From: Candidatus Anammoximicrobium sp.
GTDB taxonomy: Bacteria; Planctomycetota; Planctomycetia; Pirellulales; Pirellulaceae
Reading direction: 5' to 3'
Length of the DNA stretch: 64,000 bases
NCBI GenBank assembly: GCA_012515235.1
Contig: JAAYYU010000237.1
Span: 40,737-104,736 of the forward strand
The position numbers were made by a program, and so were the translations under genes. Under the pieces are notes generated by a model, which saw only the letters and a program-made list of their open reading frames with translations, ran no database searches and had not been told where the DNA came from. Each line of letters begins with the position of its first letter. Positions within the stretch are counted from its first letter, which is position 1. Positions 59,999 through 64,000 of this stretch are shown here, piece by piece.

Positions 59999-61276
59999 TC
60001 AGTTCCGCCCCGCCGCCATCATGATCTCATGGACGCGCTGCGCGTAGATGTCCGGCGAGGCCGAGAAGCGTTCCAGCGACTCCTCGTCCGCGAACAGGTA
60101 GATTCGGCCGCGGTACCACATGCCGTGGCGGCGCTGGCCCGGCACCAATTCGCCGCGATCGACGTACCGCGCCGGGTCATAGCCGGAAAGGACGGGGCTG
60201 TAGCGATCCGGGTCCGCGAGGAACCGTCGCTGATGCTGCTCCGACAAGAACAAATAAGTCCGGCCGCGGTGGACCGCTCCCCAGCGAGGATCCCCCTTTA
60301 CCCAGCGTTCCTGTTCCGCGAGAGTGACGGCGCAGAACCCGTCCAGCGTCAGCGGCACGCCCGCCAGTCCGCCGGATGCGGCAGTCTGGGACGCCGCCGC
60401 AGCGCCCCCCGGTTCGTCCGCGGCGCGGCCAGAGACAGACCGGTTCTCCTGCCAGGCTGGCTGGCCTGACGGATTGCCGCCCTGGGCCGGAGCTATCGCG
60501 GGACCGGAAACACCGTATGCGGAATCGCTGCCGCTTGGTTCGGGCTCCGCAGTCGTCCACGAACTCCGCGGATCGTAGGTGTTCGCCAGCGGCGCCGCTC
60601 CCGCCGTAGACGCGGCCTGATACGACTCGGCGTACGGATTGATCTGCTCCCGCGGCACCGGATTTGGCGGCGTCCCCGTGGGCGCCGGCGCAGTCGGTGC
60701 GTAAGAATTGCCCCAGGAGGCATTTGGGGCAGGCGGCGCATACGCTGCGAACTGCGATCGCGAATCCACTTGACGACCGTAACCGGCGTAGGGATCAGCG
60801 ACTCCGGGACCACCCTGCGGCGGCGCACTCGCAGCAACCGGCGCGGGCGGTCCGAGCGCGCGGAAATCAGCCGCCACGGCGTTCAGCAACTGAACGTAAC
60901 GGCCGGGGTCCTGCGGACTCACGGTCTTGTACAGGATTCGACCCTGGGGATCGGCGATCACGTCGGTAGGCCAGCGGTCCACCTGATACTGCACCGCGAT
61001 GCCGCGGGCACGCTCGCCGTTGATCTTGACGGGAATGTAGCTCTGCGACATCGCCCGGTAGACTTCCGGGTTGGGGAACACGTTCTGTTCCAGCCGTCGG
61101 CAGGGAGCGCAGGTGTCTGAGTAGAAATGCAGCAACAACAGACGCTGCTCGCGCCGAGCGATCTGTTGGGCTTCACCGATGTCGTACAGCCAAGGAATTC
61201 CACTCTGGGCGAGCCCCGGTGTCGCCCCAATGGCCAGAAGAGTGCCGACAAGCGAAAGACGAATCGTTTGACGCAT
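59999..61276 (-). CDS. Exported thioredoxin-like protein with proline-rich linker and YHS-like repeats
   Basis: 425 residues from the ATG at 61276; signal peptide MRQTIRLSLVGTLLAIGATPGLA. Residues about 26-140 are a thioredoxin fold: LLLLHFYSDTCAPCRRLEQ with active-site Cys56 and Cys59, and VDRWPTDVIADPQG with the cis-Pro. About 140 residues of Pro/Ala/Gly/Ser linker follow. The C-terminal ~110 residues hold two YHS-like units: GFCAVTLAEQERWVKGD...GRTYLFLSEQHQRRFLADPD and RHGMWYRGRIYLFADEESLERFSASPD. YHS domains are small metal-binding modules, so metal handling outside the cytoplasm is a reasonable guess. The enzyme likely exchanges disulfides in the envelope. Confidence 0.82.
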   Translation of the reverse strand: MRQTIRLSLVGTLLAIGATPGLAQSGIPWLYDIGEAQQIARREQRLLLLHFYSDTCAPCRRLEQNVFPNPEVYRAMSQSYIPVKINGERARGIAVQYQVDRWPTDVIADPQGRILYKTVSPQDPGRYVQLLNAVAADFRALGPPAPVAASAPPQGGPGVADPYAGYGRQVDSRSQFAAYAPPAPNASWGNSYAPTAPAPTGTPPNPVPREQINPYAESYQAASTAGAAPLANTYDPRSSWTTAEPEPSGSDSAYGVSGPAIAPAQGGNPSGQPAWQENRSVSGRAADEPGGAAAASQTAASGGLAGVPLTLDGFCAVTLAEQERWVKGDPRWGAVHRGRTYLFLSEQHQRRFLADPDRYSPVLSGYDPARYVDRGELVPGQRRHGMWYRGRIYLFADEESLERFSASPDIYAQRVHEIMMAAGRN

Positions 61277-61408
61277 GGATCAAATCCGTTCTTTTTCGGG
61301 CTGCAGACTCGAGCGACGGAGACCGTTCCCATCCGCTTATCGACCGATGCCGCCAGGCTATTTAGGAAAACTTTGACGGTTGCGCGGATTTTTCCGACCT
61401 TGCCGATT

Positions 61409-61435
61409 GCCAGCCTGTTGAAAAAAGAGGCTGGC
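61409..61435. other. Hairpin GCCAGCCT...AGGCTGGC with TTTTTTCAACAG motif
   Basis: Perfect 8-bp stem with an 11-nt loop. On the minus strand the loop and right arm read TTTTTTCAACAGGCTG, a motif also at 32857-32870 and, with one change, 48294-48308. It may be a short dispersed repeat rather than a terminator, as there is no T-tract after the stem. Confidence 0.45.
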
Positions 61436-61657
61436 TCCGAGCTGCGTTCGAGAGCCCCAAGGAAAAGCGACTGCCGCAAGGTGCCTGTCTCCCTTTATTC
61501 AACACACGACACGCAAGAACCGCGGAGAAAGTTGGGAAAGACGCCCATCTTTGGTTCTGTCGGCGTGATTCAGGGCAGGAGGCGATGGGGCGTTCGTCCA
61601 GATGCTGGGAAGGCAAGCAAAAAGCTGGATTTTTTCTGCGGCAAGCGGGAATCCGCG

Positions 61658-61685
61658 TTGACACACACGTAGAGATCGGTAAGAT
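61658..61685 (+). promoter_or_regulatory. rho: Candidate sigma70-like promoter of rho
   Basis: TTGACA at 61658-61663, 16-nt spacer, TAAGAT at 61680-61685. It would give a leader of about 515 nt. Rho genes in other bacteria are autoregulated through a long leader, which fits. Confidence 0.4.
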
Positions 61686-62205
61686 GCAGGCAGTGAGATT
61701 CTGACTAGACGCGGAAATGCGCCTCACGAATCGCTCGAGTTAGTCGGGCTTCCCCCCTGCAGCTGTGCTTTGGACGAACCAAGCGGATTTGAAGGATAGC
61801 GGGGGAAGTCATCTGTCTGTCTTGCTTTGACAGCGTTGGTCAACGGATCATTCAGTTCCTTGGGGCACGTTAGATCCGGCGGCCGAGTTCGCGGGAAGGG
61901 TTGTTGCCGGTTACGCAAGAAGGCAGAGTAACAGTAATCCTGTAGCTGTAGAGCCGGGTCTGCGCCCGCATCCAGGCCTTGTCGCATCTTGCGACGAAGT
62001 TCGTTTTCTAACGCCGTCTTTCGTTACGCCGTGCTGTGTTTGGAGCGCGACGGGGACGGTGGTGCTGTGCAATGAAACAGTGCGCTGCCTGGGGCTTGGT
62101 TCCCGGCAGGCGATTTCTGGGCTCGCCCGCAACGCGCGCGGGGAGTCACCAGTTTTTTTTCACCGGTGTTGAGGACCAACACTGGCCGTAACAAGGTGCT
62201 TGTGG

Positions 62206-63486
62206 ATGACGAACATGGGGAAAAGAAGACCTCGTACGAAGACTCAGGGACGCGTGTCGAACCAAGGTAACGGTTACAACGGACGGCCGCGGCGCCGGCG
62301 GCGGGTCGTCCAGAACGACCGTCCGCCGATGCCCGATCGCGAGCCGATCGAAGAGGGCGATGCGCAACTCGAGGAGGGCATCGGCCTATTGGAGATGCAC
62401 CCCAACGGGTACGGGTTCCTGCGCAGTCCGGAGAACAACTACTCGCGGGAACGGACGGACCCCTTCGTGCCGGGGACGATGATCGAGAAATATCATCTCC
62501 GGCAGGGAGTGATGGTGCGGGGCATGGTCCAACAGCCTCGGCGTCAGCAGGGGCCGCGACTGCGCGAGATTCTGGACGTGGACGGGATTCCGCCAGACGA
62601 CTATGTGAACGTCAAGACGTTCGATTCGCTGACCCCGATCAATCCCAGACTCTGGTACCGGTTGGAGACCGGGCCGGAACCGCTGACTACGCGGGTCATG
62701 GACTTGTTGACCCCGCTGGGACGCGGACAACGGGCCTTGATCGTGTCCCCGCCGCGAGCCGGCAAGACGATCTTGCTGCAGCACGTCAGTCTGGGGATCT
62801 CCACGAACTACCCCGACGTGAAGCTGATCGTGCTGCTGATCGATGAACGTCCCGAAGAAGTCACCGACATGCGGCGGAACGTGAACGGCGAGGTCGTGGC
62901 CAGCAGCCTGGACATGGACGTGGAAAGTCACGTTCGGATTTCGCAGCTGATCATCGAACGCTGTAAACGGCTGGCCGAGATGGGCCGGGACGTGTTCCTG
63001 CTGATGGACTCCATCACGCGACTGGCCCGCGCCTTTAACAAGTGGGTCGGCAACACGGGGCGGACGATGTCAGGCGGCGTGGATATCAAGGCCATGGACG
63101 TGCCCAAAAAGCTGTTCGCCACGGCCCGCGCCTTTGAGGAAGGCGGATCGCTGACGATCGTCGGCACGGCGCTGGTGGACACCGGCAGCCGCATGGACGA
63201 GTTGATCTTTCAGGAGTTTAAGGGCACGGGCAACATGGAATTGGTGCTGGACCGCAAGCTGGCGGACCGGCGGGTCTGGCCGGCCATTGACATCACCCAG
63301 TCCGGGACGCGCCGCGAAGAACTGCTGCACGATTCGTCCACGCTGCACTCCGTGACCATGCTGCGGCGGACGCTGACCACCATGAATCCGGTCGACGCGA
63401 TGGAGCAGTTGACCCGTCAGTTGGGCCGGTTCCAGAGCAACGCGGAATTCCTGCGGCTGATCAGCGGAAAACTGTCCGACGATTAA
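62206..63486 (+). CDS. rho: Transcription termination factor Rho
   Basis: 426 residues; ATG at 62206 is preferred because AAGG lies 9 nt upstream; in-frame ATG at 62215 and TTG at 62200 are alternatives. N-terminal 45 residues are basic and disordered (PRTKTQGRVSNQGNGYNGRP, then RRRRR), a short planctomycete-type extension. The RNA-binding cold-shock-like domain starts at LEMHPNGYGFLRS. Walker A PPRAGKT (182-188), Walker B VFLLMDSITRLARAFN and the secondary-site motif VDIKAMDVPKKLFATAR follow; IVGTALVDTGSRMDELIFQEFKGTGNMEL is strongly conserved. It is the hexameric RNA helicase that ends transcription at unstructured RNA sites. Confidence 0.96.
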   Translation: MTNMGKRRPRTKTQGRVSNQGNGYNGRPRRRRRVVQNDRPPMPDREPIEEGDAQLEEGIGLLEMHPNGYGFLRSPENNYSRERTDPFVPGTMIEKYHLRQGVMVRGMVQQPRRQQGPRLREILDVDGIPPDDYVNVKTFDSLTPINPRLWYRLETGPEPLTTRVMDLLTPLGRGQRALIVSPPRAGKTILLQHVSLGISTNYPDVKLIVLLIDERPEEVTDMRRNVNGEVVASSLDMDVESHVRISQLIIERCKRLAEMGRDVFLLMDSITRLARAFNKWVGNTGRTMSGGVDIKAMDVPKKLFATARAFEEGGSLTIVGTALVDTGSRMDELIFQEFKGTGNMELVLDRKLADRRVWPAIDITQSGTRREELLHDSSTLHSVTMLRRTLTTMNPVDAMEQLTRQLGRFQSNAEFLRLISGKLSDD

Positions 63487-63559
63487 GCGCCGTGCAAGCC
63501 GACCGAGGCTCTTTCCGACCAGCCTTGGCAACGGCGGCCGAAACAACTTCGCGAATTGC

Positions 63560-64000
63560 CGCCACCACGCTGTTGGCCAGCGTGGAGCCGTGTGCAGCCG
63601 CCCGCCCGCCCCGCGCTCTCTTCGGCCACCACGCTGCTCGTCAGCGTGGAGCCATGTTCAGAACCAGCCGCCTGCCCGCCCCGCGTCCTCTCGGGCCACC
63701 ACGCTGCTCGTCAGCGTGGAGCCGTGTTCAGAACCAGCCCTCGTCCCCACCACGCGCTCTCTTCGGCCACCACGCTGCTCGTCAGCGTGGAGCCATGTTC
63801 ACAACCAGCCGCCTGCCCGCCCCACTGCGTCCAGCATCTTGAACACCGCTCCACGCTGACGAGCAGCGTGGTGGCGTGGCGACCGATTTCTTCGCAAAGA
63901 CATCTGGTCTGGTCTTGAACACCGCTCCACGCTGACGAGCAGCGTGGTGGCGTGGCGACCGATTTCTTCGCAAAGACATCTGGTCTGGTCTTGAACACCG
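63560..64000. repeat. Array of REP-like palindromes ending in a 76-nt tandem repeat
   Basis: Units at about 63560-63597, 63623-63668, 63693-63737 and 63764-63807 (forward), then 63839-63875, 63915-63951 and 63991 onward (reverse, cut by the window end). Most have the core CCACGCTG-CTCGT-CAGCGTGG, a loop variant of the 37.6-38.1 kb array. The last three starts are spaced exactly 76 nt, the spacer being identical (GTGGCGACCGATTTCTTCGC then AAAGACATCTGGTCTGG). No gene is supported in 63487-64000. Confidence 0.85.

Larger units (their letters stand above)
61277..62205. other. 929-nt divergent region including a long rho leader
   Basis: No gene is supported. It contains a hairpin at 61409-61435, a probable rho promoter at 61658-61685 and about 520 nt of untranslated leader with no obvious fold except a T8 run at 62152-62159 and partial inverted repeats (CACCGGTG, 62161-62168 region). 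Confidence 0.5.

Noticed and set aside
61827..61855. Second TTGACA in the rho leader as a promoter
   Set aside because: No acceptable -10 at 16-18 nt downstream.
61724..61987. An 87-codon open frame on the minus strand in the rho leader
   Set aside because: No ribosome site, no signal or domain, composition like the surrounding non-coding DNA, and it runs antisense to the presumed rho leader.
63560..63918. Open frames of about 90-120 codons over the palindrome array
   Set aside because: They exist because the repeat unit lacks stops in several frames; the same peptide recurs with the repeat and there is no ribosome site. Not genes.
63560..64000. CRISPR array
   Set aside because: Units are palindromic with variable or 76-nt identical spacing and the spacers are repeated, unlike unique CRISPR spacers; no cas gene is present.

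Overview
The window looks like high-GC chromosomal DNA of a planctomycete, probably a Pirellulales-like member of the Planctomycetota. The evidence is three DUF1559 pilin-like proteins (prepilin N-terminus plus C-terminal H-x-G-G-x-x-x-x-x-x-D segment), a DUF6800-type small basic protein, several Tat-exported oxidoreductases of the Gfo/Idh/MocA, aldo/keto reductase and sugar-isomerase types, large secreted carbohydrate-active proteins, and LpxA (a Gram-negative lipid A gene). No rRNA, tRNA, CRISPR array, integrase or complete insertion sequence was seen.

Layout. 1-12 kb: secreted catabolic proteins (family 10 GHL fragment, alkaline-phosphatase-like protein, GH99-like protein, alpha/beta esterase, NagA-like deacetylase with a GNAT acetyltransferase, and a minus-strand operon of a jelly-roll-like protein, a GH42/GHL-type protein and a metallophosphoesterase). 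12-17 kb: truB, an eight-EF-hand protein, nicotinate phosphoribosyltransferase, a small Cys/His-rich protein and the first DUF1559 protein. 17-23 kb: a 5'-truncated ceramidase-like gene abutting an orphan type ISP-like N6-adenine methyltransferase, then a proline-rich exported protein. 23-30 kb: an overlapping cluster of an ATPase and two probable arrestin-like proteins, lpxA, TPR protein, DUF6800 protein, an aminotransferase and a YugP-type zinc peptidase. 30-43 kb: Tat-exported oxidoreductases, a methyltransferase, a 1235-residue secreted protein, a second Gfo/Idh/MocA protein, a CoA-binding protein, a BatA/VWA membrane protein. 43-47 kb: likely transcription unit of a ceramidase-like protein, two DUF1559 proteins and a small lipoprotein, behind a good sigma70-like promoter. 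47-51.3 kb: a rearranged segment with an oxidoreductase, its decayed partial duplicate, a DUF3604 protein between them, and a DUF5131 gene lacking its 5' part. 51.3-63.5 kb: U32 peptidase/RNA hydroxylase homologue, CAP-domain protein, exo-rhamnogalacturonan-lyase-like protein, sugar isomerase plus trxB, thioredoxin/YHS-like fusion, and rho with a long leader.

The most notable non-coding content is a dense set of palindromic repeats: REP-like palindromes (two arrays and a singleton, one ending in a 76-nt tandem repeat), a two-copy element with long inverted repeats, a MITE-like element, a roughly 52-nt dispersed repeat and a three-hairpin cluster. Several of these sit exactly at or just after the stop codon of a gene, and one supplies the last codons of a gene. 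I saw no complete new defence or biosynthetic system; the strongest candidates for novelty are the ATPase/arrestin-like cluster, the solitary type ISP-like methyltransferase at a gene-truncating junction, and the stop-codon-associated repeats.
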